From Sternotherus odoratus (Eukaryota > Chordata > Testudines > Kinosternidae): a stretch of 64,000 nt of DNA. The DNA lies in assembly GCA_032164245.1 (NCBI GenBank), contig JAVMKO010000003.1, positions 11,294,651 to 11,358,650 on the forward strand, in the 5' to 3' direction. Position 1 is the first letter of the stretch, and every line of letters starts with the position of its first letter. Both the position numbers and the translations under genes were made by a program. The notes under the pieces are model-generated. The model saw only the letters and a list, made by a program, of their open reading frames with translations. It was not told where the DNA came from and made no database searches. This document shows positions 1 to 11,915 of this stretch, piece after piece.

Positions 1-254
1 GGGAGCTAAGGAGTGAAATAAATAACCATAAAAGCCCTAGCATGTTGACAGCGCTGTCTCTGTGTATTTCCCAAGCACATAGAATGTGTTTAATTAAAAA
101 AAAAAAGACTTTTCACTCACCCCTGTACCTTTTATAACATGTACACGCCTCAATTATCAAAAATCTATTTGAAATAATTGCCGGCTTTTTTGTTATGACA
201 GTTGTGTTTGGTCATGTTCCAGTAATTGTTATAGATAGCTCCTATTAATAGGTA

Positions 255-416
255 CAGTGAGACCTGGTTAATCCATCTTGGTTTATCTGGCTGGCTGGCA
301 GGCAGATGTAACTGGTAATCACTCTTACATCATGCAGGTATCACTGAGGAGCCAGTCCTAGATTTTTTCTTAATCTAGCGATTACCAAATTGATTAGGAT
401 TAACCAGGTCTACCTG
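255..416. mobile_element. 162-bp pogo/mariner-like MITE
   Basis: Terminal inverted repeats CAGTGAGACCTGGTTAATCC on the left and GGATTAACCAGGTCTACCTG on the right agree except at two or three positions, and the element is flanked by TA dinucleotides (253-254 and 417-418), the target duplication of Tc1/mariner/pogo elements. There is no coding capacity. The central part carries short tandem CTGG/CAGG repeats. Confidence 0.8.
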
Positions 417-2376
417 TATTTAAATTCTATGTAGATTAAGGATTATTAAAAATATCTCCTAATGGAAGCATCTCAATTCATTGTTTTGTCTTTGATCAGC
501 TAAATCAGACTAGATCTTTGAGGAGTTTATATATAGGGAGTTTTACTTAAAATACCGCAAAAGTACAGGTAGGTAGAGTTGTACACAAGTGAAGTGGCTC
601 CCAGGCCGATACAGCTGAATTTACAGGTCCTTCCCCTAAGATTGTGAGAAGAGGTTTAAAATGTCTTTTGCCTTATATAAAACCTGCCCTGTCTGCATAA
701 TTTCCCCCTGATCAGCAAGTGAGAACAGTCAAGTAACTCTGCTCTTATGGATGCATTTCATTCCATAGATGCCTCTGGTGCTGCCTGCTCTTGTTGGAGG
801 TTTTCTGCTTTCAGGTTTCATTGCAAAGAGTGTTTTGTCTTGTCTACTCTCTTTTGGTAAATTTTCTGTTCTTGCTAATGATGCTGTGTTCACCTGTGAC
901 TGGTGGCTCTGTCTAACCCGCTTGGAGACTTTGGGCTAAATGTGCCCCTGGTGTAATGTCAAAGGAATTGGTTACATCAGGAATTAATTTGGCTAATCCT
1001 ATTTAGGGGCTGTTTCCATATGTTGATGCATCCATGAAATTAGATATCTCCAAGCAGAGGAGACAGTGTGGGTTTGGGGGTGGAGGAAGAAGAGCATATA
1101 AAGAGTAGCATCGGAATAGACAGGGATGGCACAGACTGTGGAAGGAATAATCTAATTACACTGGGACTGCACCATTATAATAAGCAATTAAAAAAACCTC
1201 AGGCTATGTTAGTATATCTTAGAAATCCTATTAAGACCAACCTGAATTTTTTACTCTAGTCTCTTTGGGACAGATCTTCAGATGTGGTGTGCATCTACTA
1301 TTCTTAAGTGTGGATGCTCGATCACTCTGAAAATCAGTTCCTGTAGTTTTGATGGAGTCCACTTGTATGTAGTTTCCAGTCAGTCAGATGTGGCCAAGAA
1401 GGGCCAATTTAAGTTTAGAATGTCGTTTGGCTGGTTTGTGATGCTCGTCTTCAGAGTCGGTTGGTTTGTGCAAGCTCTGTTGTTTTGGACTGATGTATAA
1501 GATATGGGATCATAATAGCTAGAGACTCACTAGTTGTTTTGAATGGGAGTCATTGATGTGAACTTCAGGGAGAGAGTGGCTCTGGAAAATGGACTCTTCT
1601 GTCAAAGCTTAACTGAAGTGTTTTTCTTCTGAGAATCTCTGCACTAATTTCTGCTCTTTAGTAATTGCATTAATCAATGTAATAAATGGGTACATTTTGC
1701 ACTTGCCTTGCACAAGGAAAGCTAGGTGGTTGGGGGCAATAATGACTTCTATTCAACAAGTGGCTCTGATAGCAGATGTATTTTTCTTAATGAGTTATAT
1801 ATTAGCAAACAATGCTCCTCTTTGCCAGGACCTGCATTTCACTCAAATGTCTGAAGCATGTTATCCTATTTTTCCTCTCTCTGGCGGCTAACCCAGGCTG
1901 TCACATCACAAACAACTTCTTTTCTTAATATACACATCTGGCGTTGGCAGTTGGACCAACTTCATAAGAGCACATGATCATCATTCATTACAAGATTAAA
2001 AAGTACCCCATGGCATCATTGATGTTTTTTAACTTTGATCTTTTGCAGTTGTGATTCATCTCAGTTATAAAACTTCCCTTTAAAGGAACACAACTGATGA
2101 CTTATTAGAACCTTCATCCTAAGTAGCGTAAACATAAAATTTATGCACATCTTTACAGAATATCATTTACTTGGGTTGCCAGCTTATCATTTTAAGACAT
2201 GACTTCATGCTTTAGATCCTGAATTTGTAAGGCGTGTTTACAGGCAAGACACTTTGACCTTCTCGTTGGCAAGTTGATTTGAGAGAACAAACACTGTATG
2301 TTTTCCAGCAGCAGTAGGAGCAGCAGCAACACCATGACAGATATTGCAATCATTTAGAGCCTGACCTGAAGAGGTG
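417..2376. other. Intronic DNA without recognised features
   Basis: AT-rich sequence, apparently single copy. Short open frames at 1068-1259, 1282-1500 and 1697-1891 have no recognisable domain and no flanking splice sites. Confidence 0.5.
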
Positions 2377-2513
2377 CAGAACTAGGGTGACCAGGTGTCC
2401 CGATTTCATAGAGACAGTCCCAATTTTGGGGTCTTTTTCTTATATAGGTTCCTATTACCTGTCACCCCCATCCTGATTTTTCACATTTGCTGTCTGGTCA
2501 CCCTATTCAGAAC
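2377..2513. mobile_element. Short MITE with AGGGTGACCAG termini
   Basis: Terminal inverted repeats AGGGTGACCAG (2384) and CTGGTCACCCT (ending 2504) enclose about 120 bp. The hexamer CAGAAC occurs directly on both sides (2377-2382 and 2508-2513), a plausible target duplication. A second copy with the same ends lies at 53357-53482 nested in another repeat. The family is common in sauropsid genomes in my recollection; I cannot name it with certainty. Confidence 0.7.
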
Positions 2514-3092
2514 ACTCATGGCACCCGGTGACTTCAGTTGGAGCTTTGGAGGTTCAGCAGTTTGGAAAGTTGAGCTCTTATTATTAGCTCTATTTAGTTG
2601 TATTAAACATCTGCTTGTAGAAACTTGCTGCTTTCACCTCGCTCTGCTTTGTTATTATTGTAAAATATTTTAAGACAATAGCATCAGGTGGCCTTGTTAG
2701 ACTGAGTCTAGAAAGTGAGCTGGTAAAAGCTGCCCATTTTTACATGGGGGAAAGGTGAACCTCTTCCTGTGTCTCTTCGTAGGAAAGAGGTGTTTTTTGA
2801 CTAGTTACCTCAGAGTTAGCCAGAATGCAGTTCAGGGAATTCTCCACTGCTGCTCAGTCTTTGTGATGGATTAGGACAGAGCATGGCATGCCGGGCGATA
2901 ATAGAATCTGGAGAGTGGATCGGGTAGGGGTAGTGGGGACAATGTGCCTTCTCAGATACCTCAAATATCCTGTTATGTACCCGTCCCTGGCTTTAATGTA
3001 CCGGCCTTATAAAATGTAATCTCCAAACCAATAGACTATACACTTTGTGATCCACTTCAATGGGAGTGAAATTTTGAGCTTTCAGTCAGGGA

Positions 3093-3325
3093 CGAGTGTT
3101 AGACTTGCTGGGGCCCAGGGCAAAAGCTAAGGAGCAGACCCCCACCCCGTCTCTCTTACCTGATCACACTGGATTTCTGCAACCTTTCTGATGCTGAAGC
3201 CTGAACCCTTCTATGGGAGGCTAAAGCCAAAGCCAGAGCCCAGCCACGTGGGACCCCTGTGGCGTGGAGCCCCGGGCAATTACCTGGGGTGCTACCCCTA
3301 ACATCAGCCCTGCTTTCAGCATATA
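3093..3325 (-). repeat. Inverted copy of the inner part of the 4685-5063 repeat
   Basis: The segment beginning GTGTTAGACTTGC is the reverse complement of part of 4800-4980 (GCAAGTCTAACAC), with further shared words along both (CCCCGGG, AATTACCT / ATTGCCTAG). The copy is diverged and its boundaries are approximate. Confidence 0.45.
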
Positions 3326-4684
3326 TTAATTGGAGAGAGAAAAATTCTGCTTTCATTACACTTGCAGAATATTTATCCGCAGCTGAAGCCTGTGAGGTAC
3401 ACACGTGATGAAAGGTATGAGCAAACATTGTCTTTTTGTCTGTGTGCTCTACAAAAGACAAGCAAAAGCTAACGAGCGGAGCTGATCAGTCTGGGTATTA
3501 ACTGTTTGGCCGACTGGCTTATAAAATGCAGAGCAATGATTGAGATTTTTGAGATTCTTAGATTCAGAACCATAACAGCTTTTAGGAAGTTCTCTCTCCT
3601 TTCTTCCAAGCAGTGGGGGCGGAGGGGTAAGTCTGGGGTTGGTGGAATGTGCTTTAGAGTAGAACAGCTTCAAATCTCTTTCAGGTTTTTTTTTTTTTTT
3701 TAGTTTTGACTGACTGTCAGGAGCTGGGCTGGTGGCCAAGCAGGAAATGACACATCGAGAGGCATTTATGTTGTGCAACATTCTGTGGAACTGATGCAAG
3801 GCTACATTGCCTGTTTACGCATTCCTTCACTAACAGACTGCATGGCAGTAATTTTATTCAGCGATACATGGCATGCTCCAGCAAGGAGCTTGAGCCTTCA
3901 CATCTCTTTATGCAGAATTATCACAGCAGTTAAAACATGCAGCGTGTCCCCTAGTTAGAATATTCCCTGGCTTGCTTTCAAAGACTGCTACAACAACCCC
4001 CACTTAACCCAATATGTACTGATTTGAATATGTTTTGCCCCTGTGGCTAGTTTGTGTAGTGCCAGGAGATGTGTAGTTTTCAGAACAAGAGCACATTTTA
4101 CATACGCACAGATTCCACTTTATGCTTGTATTTTATATTAAACATTGTTTTTAAAAATGTTTTAAGCAAAATGTAGTCTGGAAGCTGAGCACAGGTCAAA
4201 TATGAATTTGTTAATATGTTGGCGTGGTCAGGAAATGTTCATTTTAAATGAAGACTGAGGTCCTTGAGATGTAAAAAGGGTGCTGGATTCTCATCTAATG
4301 GAAGTTAGAAAAATGGGGCCTGATTCCGTTCTCTTTCACGCTGTTGAAATCAGTTAGGTTACTCTGGATTTCTACCCCTGTGAAGGAGAACAAAATAAGG
4401 ACCAGCAGGGGCCTGGTTTGAAAGTTGCTGTTACTGCCGTAGATAGGTCTTCACGTCTGTGTTATGAGCAGTTCCGTTCTATAAGATGTGAGCATAGGGC
4501 CTTAGCAATGTTCAGCGCTGCTGTGCTACGCTGTTCAAGTTCATACGCCACGACTATCTGCCATATAACATCATCCACTTAGGGCCTGATCCTGAACGCT
4601 CAAAGGACCCACACCTCTCATTAATTGCTCTGGGATTTGCAGGTGCTCAGAACCTCTCCTGGTCAGGCCCAGGGTTTCTTAAAC

Positions 4685-5063
4685 CAGGGGTTCTCAATCT
4701 TTTTCTTTCTGAGCTTCTCCCTGCCCTCCCGCCCCCACACATACTATAAAAACTCCATGGCCCCGCTGTCCCACAACAACTGTTTTCTACAGATAAAAGC
4801 CAAGGCTGGCGTTAAGAGGTAGCAAGCAGGGCAATTGCCTAGGGCCTCATGTCACAGGGCGCCCCACAAAGCTAAGTTGCTCAGGCTTCTGGTTCAGCCC
4901 CAGGTGGTCGGCTCAGGTCCCTGGGCTTCAGTCCTGCATAGCAGGGCTTTCTGCCCCGGGCCCCTGCAAGTCTAACACTAGTTCTGCTTGGCAGACCCCC
5001 TGAAACCTAATCACAGCCCCCCCCCCGCCCAGCGGGCCCCGGATTCCTAGTTGAGAGCCACTG
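4685..5063. mobile_element. hAT-like non-autonomous element
   Basis: Begins CAGGGGTTCTCAATC and ends GTTGAGAGCCACTG, the typical hAT terminal inverted repeat CAGNGGTTCTCAA. Flanking octamers TCTTAAAC and TCTAAAGC agree at 6 of 8 positions, fitting a decayed 8-bp target duplication. No coding capacity. The interior is GC-rich, with a C-run at about 5021-5029. Confidence 0.7.
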
Positions 5064-6340
5064 TCTAAAGCAATATGGCCTCAATCTTCTACCCTCTGAA
5101 GGGGATGGCAAAACTCCCATTGACTTCATTGGACTGCAAGACCAGGCCTTGTTTCTCTAAGGTACATTTATGATGTAAACTGGAGGACATGTTTCACTCA
5201 GCACACACTGCATCTGGTTTACCTTCCGCAAGCCTGCACTTTTGATGAAACCTAATCTAACTGATGGGCTGAAGAACATTTCTCCATTCCTCAATTAATA
5301 TGTATTATTCCCATTTGGTTTCAGAGGTCTTGGGTAGACTCGTAGTTTAGTTTAAATACCTTGTTCTAAAGTACATATCACATTATAAAGTACGGCATTA
5401 TAATAGACACTGAAGGGTTAGCTTTGTTTCTGATACGGGCGTGTAACTCATAACAAGCGAGGCTGCTTACAATCATCATGAAACATTCACCACAACTCCT
5501 TTAAGTCACCATTTGAGTTCACGGTGTGTACTTCCATTAGTACACAATGCACAGGCTTTCTTTTTAAGTGTCATGTTGCTAGTGCTGGTGAAAGGTTCTG
5601 GACTGAAAGGCCTGAAGACTTAAGCCCCCTCTTTCTCCAAGAACAGGTATAGCAGAAGCAGCAGCTGCACAAGCTTGACCAGTGTTGCCCACATGCTTGC
5701 CTCTACCCCTGAAGATATTTTTATGGGTGAAAGGGTAGCTCAGTTTTCATGACCATTCAGTTCCTATCCTTACTATTGGGGCTGCTAGTGAGGATGTTCA
5801 TTATTGACAGCAGTCGTTAATGAGATAGACACTAGTTTACCAGGAACTGGACTGAGACAACCAACTTCATTTCATGGAGGTCACCAACCAGCTTTCAGGT
5901 GATCATACCTTTTGATCCTGGGCCGGATAAGCTGAGGAAAAAAGACTGAGCCAGTTCTCCCATAACCTCAATTCTGTATAGTGCAGTTGTTTTGAAATCT
6001 GCATGATCCACGTGGTTTTCATCAACCTGCTCTTCAGGAGCACACCGCTTCCCAGAGATATCTGGGAGGGGTGTTGGCTGACCATGTACTTAATTACAGA
6101 GGGGAAATCCTACAGAAGACTATATAAAAAGAGCAAATGGATGAGTCTGTACATAAAACTGTTCCCTAAAACATAATCAGTAAAGAGAAAGACCTGGCTG
6201 GAATGTTTCCATTGAAAAGGGATTATTTTCTTGGTTCTGTATAGATAAGGCTGCTTAAAACACCATCTCATTTGGTGTATAATATGATAGCACAGTATCC
6301 TCCAATGTTGCAATTCTTTTATTTGTATTACAAAAGCCCT
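5064..6340. other. Intronic DNA without recognised features
   Basis: Apparently unique sequence; no exon, complete transposon or structured repeat seen. Confidence 0.5.
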
Positions 6341-6541
6341 AGAATAGAATATTAGGGTTGGAAGAGACCTCCGGAGGTCATCTAGTCCAACCCTCTGCTC
6401 AAAGCAGGACCAATCCCCAACTAAATCATCCCAGCCAGGGCTTTGTCAAGCCTGACCTTAAAAACCTTTAAGGAAAGAGATTCCACCACCTCCCTAGGTA
6501 ACCCATTCTAGTGCTTCACCACCCTCCTAGTGAAAAAGTTT
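6341..6541 (-). mobile_element. CR1 LINE 3'-end fragment
   Basis: On the minus strand this reads as the CR1 3' terminus: ...TTAAGGTCAGGCTTGACAAA..., CTTTGAGCAGAGGGTTGGAC, ...ATTCTA. The same sequence is found in sense orientation at the end of the CR1 fragment at 47.6-47.75 kb. It includes the last codons of ORF2 and the short 3' UTR. Confidence 0.85.
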
Positions 6542-6544
6542 CAC

Positions 6545-6790
6545 TAGGCCCCAGATGAAATCAGGGCCACATTGTGCTCGATGCTGTACATATTCATAGT
6601 AGGAGGTGGTCCAGCCCAAACAGCTTACAATATACATTGAATAGATGGGGAAGGGGAGGGAAGAAAGGGACGCAAATGAACAATGCTAGACAATAGCAGA
6701 AGTGAGGGCATTCTATATCTTCACATGGCACAACATGTGTGGAAGGGGGAGGACAGCAAGAAAGCAATTGTGATCTGCAAAAGACAGTCC
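6545..6790. repeat. Old dispersed SINE-like repeat
   Basis: Resembles the widespread sauropsid repeat with 'CATTGTGCTAGGTGCTGTAC ... AGCTTACA' words (here CATTGTGCTCGATGCTGTAC and ACAGCTTACAAT). Related copies are at 8880-8990, 24370-24590, 42250-42350 and 59725-60112. Boundaries and family are uncertain. Confidence 0.5.
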
Positions 6791-6822
6791 TGACAGTTAA
6801 AAACCATTACTAGTAGTTTTGC

Positions 6823-6935
6823 TATACCAGTCTTGCAGCAGGAGCCTACAAAAAGGCAATAAAATAATATATATATATATTTTATATATATTATTTTATT
6901 GCCTTTTTGTAGGCTCCTGCTGCAAGACTGGTATA
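6823..6935. repeat. Long perfect palindrome with AT-rich centre
   Basis: Arms 6823-6875 and 6883-6935 are exact reverse complements (53 bp) around a 7-nt AT loop. The outer 35 bp are mixed sequence (CCAGTCTTGCAGCAGGAGCC) and the inner part is AT. A second, smaller AT hairpin (AAACTATATA ... TATAGTTT) follows at about 6936-6972. No transposon termini recognised. Confidence 0.9.
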
Positions 6936-6972
6936 AACTATATAAATGTAATATATATATATATATAGTTTA

Positions 6973-8349
6973 TTTCCTTTTCAGCCATCCCAAATTTATT
7001 TACAAACTTTCAATATGGAAATCACTTTATTCGCCACTGAAATGCAATCATCCCAGAAGTGGAACATGGGAGCTGTTTAACAGTACGCAACCATAAAAGA
7101 AAGAAACTTAGTTGAAGAAATGAAGAAGAATATATTTAACTGAAAATTCATATGTGTTGGGGGGTCTTAATAATGATCCCATATGGGAATTGTCCCAGAA
7201 TACCAGAACAACCCCCGTAAGCCTTTGAAAAATGATGGAATCTCTAATGAGTACAGATACTCAGGTCCTCTGTTCTATGTCTCATCTAACATAGGTCACC
7301 TCAAGCAGTACAGTGCCCGCACTACTATCATAGATTTAGATGAATCACAAATCCTGCTTCTTGCTGGTCTACCATCCAAGTCGAGATCAAAACCTGAGGT
7401 AGCTCAGCTGCAGGCCACAATGTTCTCCACCTCAATACACAAGCAGCCAAAAGTATGGAAAGATGATAATACACTGTTTGTGACTGTTATAAACAATATG
7501 GGTTGACGAGCAAGTGGAGAGGGGAGGGTTTAGTATTGTGCCAATGTCCCCTCTTTCTTTTCTAACCATAATATAAAAATGAAGGCATTTCTGTTTTCCA
7601 TCCCAACTCAACTGCTTATGTGCCTGTGAGACCCCCAAATATGCATGGTGAGTGGGATTTCCCCTTATGTTAGAAGTGTGGAGATTCGTTCAAGGAAGGA
7701 AGAACAAAATCTAGCAATAAAAAGGGCTCACATACCTTTTGCTTAGAACAAAAATGCTGTTTGTGTCTAAAAGCAGCTGCAAGATCAGAAGAGAGTATCA
7801 TTCTTCATTGTATTGATGCCAACTGCGTATTCTAGGCTTGCTTTAGGGTCTGCCGCTAGCACCGAGCTTTTGGAAATGCTTGCAAAAGTTGTGTTGCTGT
7901 CCTGCATCAGCATATTTTACCTGTTTCTTCCTTTGTCAAACTTTCATCCTACTCACTCGCCTTGCCTCTGGCATTTAACTTGTTTCACAGCACCACGTAC
8001 ACTCTTCTCACTGAACATCACCAACTCCAGTGGTTTTGCTGCCTCCAGGCCCCTTGTCACGCAATATCAGATTCTGCACATTTTATTCTCAGTGAGTCAC
8101 ATTACTTTTCGCATCGCCCCATTCATTTCATTGGGACTCTTCCATATGAATAAGGCTGTCAGAATTACAACCACACTAAACTAATTAGTACTAATTAGTT
8201 TGCTACCTTTTTTTTAAATCTTGGTCCCCTATCCAAGTCCTTGTGTCCCCAGTGTAGTGGAAATGATCCTGAATATCACCACCAGTGAGAGGTCAAAGGC
8301 TAGTAACATTGTCTTTCTGACTAGAGGGGACAATAACCAACTAAATAAA
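6973..8349. other. Intronic DNA without recognised features
   Basis: Contains a 107-codon open frame (7183-7506) whose product has no domain I recognise; most likely chance. No splice-flanked exon seen. Confidence 0.45.
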
Positions 8350-8605
8350 CTAATATAGTGGGATTTAAGAAAGGACTGGATAAATCTCATAGTGACATGT
8401 GTAACTTAAGGTGCTACAATACAGGAATAACCGAGACCCATGCGGCTGGAGATTATCTGACTGATCCTAGGGTCAGGAAGAGATTATTTCTCTATGAACA
8501 ACATTGTATAGCCAGTGGAGGTTTCCTGGGAAGAACCATTGCATAGGATAGACCATTTCCAGAGGTAGTGTGAAGTGTACAATACCAGACTTGATGGTCA
8601 AACTG
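8350..8605. repeat. Degraded LINE (CR1/L3-type) 3' fragment
   Basis: Begins GGATTTAAGAAAGGACTGGA, a phrase typical of the 3' region of old CR1/L3-type elements, and continues with GGTCAGGAAGAGATT and CAGACTTGATGGTC. Heavily mutated; limits approximate. Confidence 0.5.
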
Positions 8606-8879
8606 TCTGCTCCAATATGGTATGATTTATGGCCTAAATTTTCAAAGGCAGGGTGATTTTTCTGAAAGTGCAAACTCTCTAAACTCAAACCCCTTTAGTA
8701 AATCTTAAAATGGGCAAAAAGAAAAAAACGTACTCAAAATAGTCTATTTTGAAAATTCAGTGCTATATTTTTAAATGACACAAACGTAACTAAAAAAAGG
8801 AGCGCTAGAGATAAAATACACCCTCCCTCTTGCTAGGATGTACAATTAATGAGGTGTGTAGAGGGACAGGGAAGTGCTT

Positions 8880-8990
8880 CTCATGGCAAAGACTGTCTGT
8901 TTTTGTATTGTGCAGCACCCAGCAATAGTGAGGACCAGATCTTGATTGGGGCTTGGAGGCAAGAGAGTCTTACAAATAAATAAGAAGTTT
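8880..8990. repeat. Old dispersed SINE-like repeat, 3' part
   Basis: Carries GACTGTCTGTTTTTGT, TGTGCAGCACCCAGCAATAG, GGGGCTTGGAGGC and an AATAAATAAG tail. Reverse-orientation relatives are at 6545-6790 and 24370-24590. Confidence 0.5.
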
Positions 8991-10060
8991 AGATAAATGA
9001 AAAAGTATATCTTAGGCATTTGAAACCCAAAAGTTTATCATTGCTTCAGTGTTGAAATTCCTAGGATATTGAGCAAATCCTCCTTTATCAATTAAAATAA
9101 TCTTCATTCCTTGGTGTAAAAGTTAACTATATGGAATGTACTTTCTGTTTGCACGTTCTGCTTAGACAGACTCTCATAGGTCTGCTCTGTGGATTATGTT
9201 CAGGAGACTGCTTGTTTTTGGACTTTTGTGTGTGTGTTCTCAAACACTTGTTTGTTAAACCAGCACCATAATGAAATTGGCACCTTTGCAAGTGGATGTG
9301 TTGGACACGCAGGAGGGCTGAGAAACAGACCCATGAAAGCAAAGTTATGCTGTGCTTCGACTCCTGAGCTTGGTGATCCAAACGAGAATCATTTTAAAAG
9401 ACAAGGATGACATTTTCAAAAGCACCACAATGAAAATGAGACTTAGACTCCCAAATAATTTATTGAAAATGTTACCCTTAGTGGCTATGCACTAAGGTTT
9501 TCATCGCACCCGATTAAGAATATAATTTCTTCCAAATAGCTCAGACTCATTAAATCGTGTGTTTTACCATTCCATGTGTACTTGGTTGAAACAGTTAGTC
9601 TCTCCTTTTGGAAGGTTGTGACATCTAAGAGACAGATATTGCTGAGTAAGTGGACAGATTTCTTAGCTTTAATGTACACTTTAAATGTATATTACACACA
9701 AGAAGCTATGTTAAAATAACATTATTCAGGTTGGAAAGTCAAGCACTCAAAAGTGAGGAAATGCCAGAATTAAAATTATCTGTGCAGCTTCAATATTGCC
9801 CGCTTGTGTATATGCATTACAATACAGTCTTTAATTACATGATCACATACTATTTTTTCCATAGAACTCCTCCCTCATTAAGTACACAGAATGAATGATG
9901 CTCACTTAATGAGCAGCTATTCAATATTTTGTTTTATCTTCATAGAACAAAGTATGGCCCCGTGCCTTATTTACTGCATGCTATTTAAACCCTACACTCT
10001 GGAGACAGAATTATTTCTTTCCCTCTGGGCTTTCTCTGGCACTCATCACTATAACATCTG
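8991..10060. other. Intronic DNA without recognised features
   Basis: AT-rich, apparently unique. No exon or mobile element recognised. Confidence 0.5.
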
Positions 10061-10165
10061 AGTGCTTCACAAGTATTAATAAATTAATTTTCATAAAACC
10101 CTTCTGAGATGGGGGGATATTATTATCCTCATTTTACAGATGGGGAACTGAGGTACTGAGTCTAT
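10061..10165. repeat. MIR/CORE-SINE-like fragment
   Basis: Contains TATTATCCTCATTTTACAGA followed by TGGGGAACTGAGG, the classic 3' part of MIR-type amniote SINEs. Ancient and partial. Confidence 0.65.
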
Positions 10166-10849
10166 GATAAAAATATTCATAATTTTGGGTGCCCAATTTG
10201 AGATGTCTAGGACCTGATTTTTGAGAGTACTTGTTCAAAGCACAGCTGCTATTGACTTCAGCTGCAGCTGTGATTGCTCAGCACTTCTGCAAATCAGAGT
10301 CCAGGGTCTTAAGTTATGTACGCAGAAAATGAGGAACAGTTAGTGGCCACCTGTGAAAAGTTTGCTTTAAACAGCTTGACTAACATCCTACAGAAACTTT
10401 GTGCCAGAAGTAGAAGTGGAATCCAATTCTCCAGGGCAATGTTCAACTGCCTTAACAATGAGACGTCATCCTGCAATCCCCTGCCACATTCACTGTACTC
10501 CGTTCAGCTTCGGCAGCAAATGAAGCAGAGGTCTTACAGACAACAGTCTCCTTTACTATACAATCCTGATTTGACACAATCTCCAAAATAGATCCATCCT
10601 GTACATTGAATGAGGCAAAAGTCTGTTAGAAAAATAGTATGTTGATCATGTCACTAAAGTTTTTATCATAATGCATAGTACACACAGAGCACATTTCAGT
10701 TGTACAGGCACTCTTAATTATGGTATTTCCTAACTTTTGAGTTCTTCACTTTGTCGCTTTAATATTATTTTAACATAGTTTGTGTTTTCTTTTTTCAAAA
10801 ATCCTAGGCACTTGCACACAAACTGAAATAAAACAGAAATTCCATCATC

Positions 10850-11785
10850 ATATTTACATCCATATAGGCCATCATCAGGGTTGGAGCCTTTAGCTCCATC
10901 ACATCAGACCTCTGCCCCTTGAGCTAATGGAGTAACTGAAAGGAGTAGTAGGTTGTCATCCTTTCTATGGACCAGCACTAGAAGGAGAAGAGACACCCTC
11001 TAGTTATTTGCTGGTTAGCGGAGAAATGGAGATTCAGGAATCCTAGCTCTGGAGGAGAGTGTACTCTAGTGGAAACAGACTTCTGTCAGTTTGTCCTTCC
11101 CCTCAAGTGTGAGCAACTTCTACTACGTCACCTCCAACTTGTCCTTGTCTCAGTCCTGTCTGTTCCCCATCTCTGGCATCTCATCCCAGAGTCCTTGCCT
11201 AGCTCCCAAAACGAGTCCCTCCTTCTATCCCATGCTCCTTGTCCCAATCTACTCCCCACACACCCCTTCAGGTTCATCTCTTGCCCCCTCTTTATTCAAG
11301 TCAGGCAGCTTCCTCCTCCAAGTGATCTGGGCCCAGGAGGAAGGTGGATGGGTGGTGGTAGTAGAGAAGCGTCATTGAGAGCAGAGAGACAGTCATCTTG
11401 CTCTCAGTTCAGGGCTCTGTAGCTCAAACCAGCCCAGCCCACTGCAGCCCAGAGTGGGAATTGCAGGGAGAGTCCTGCTCAGCCCAGACTACACATGCTC
11501 AGTGAGGATGGAATCTCCAGAGATTTTAGCTGCTAAAATCTAAGGAGTCTCCATTGAGTATGTGCAAATGGCAATTTTTCAGAGGCTTGTAACTTGGGCA
11601 AATTTGTATAGATTTACATGGGGACGGCAAAAGCAACATATGTGACACTAAGGCAACCACCTGCCGAATTTCAGATCCCTGCTCCAGAGCATGGGGATGC
11701 TAGAGCTGTTCAACAGAAAAAAAACAGGATTTTTAACGTGGGCAAAACATTTCCCCTCAGCCTTGTTCTCAGAAATGGCCAGGGT
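10850..11785. repeat. Probable degraded interspersed repeat, unclassified
   Basis: A run of CT-rich, weakly repetitive sequence (CTCCTTGTCCCAATCTACTC-like words), then purine-rich sequence and a CAGCCCAGCCCACTGCAGCC stretch. It gives the impression of an old dispersed repeat, but I cannot assign ends or a family. The open frames at 11069-11422 are low-complexity. Confidence 0.3.
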
Positions 11786-11915
11786 CGGCATTACCTTTTT
11801 TGCTGCCCCAAGCAAAACAAACAAACAAAAAAAGGCGCCCCATAGACTGGCTAGAATGTGCCACCTCAGGCACGTGCTTCCTCAGCTGGTGCCTGGAGCC
11901 AGCCCTGTAAATGGC
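11786..11915. repeat. Short dispersed repeat (GTCGGC...GAGCCAGCC)
   Basis: GGGTCGGCATTACC ... GCCCCAAGCAAAACAAAC ... GCGCCCCATAGACTGG ... GGTGCCTGGAGCCAGCCCTG matches a repeat I recall as common in turtle and crocodilian DNA. Near-palindromic ends (GGTCGGC / GAGCCAGCC). Family uncertain. Confidence 0.45.

Noticed and set aside
7183..7506. 107-codon open frame
   Set aside because: No domain, no conserved splice sites and no neighbouring coding block; consistent with chance in 64 kb.
10316..10591. 91-codon open frame with a fairly balanced composition
   Set aside because: Looks protein-like at first sight, but has no recognised motif and no splice-site support.
11069..11422. 117-codon plus-strand open frame
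   Set aside because: CT-rich low-complexity sequence within a probable degraded repeat.
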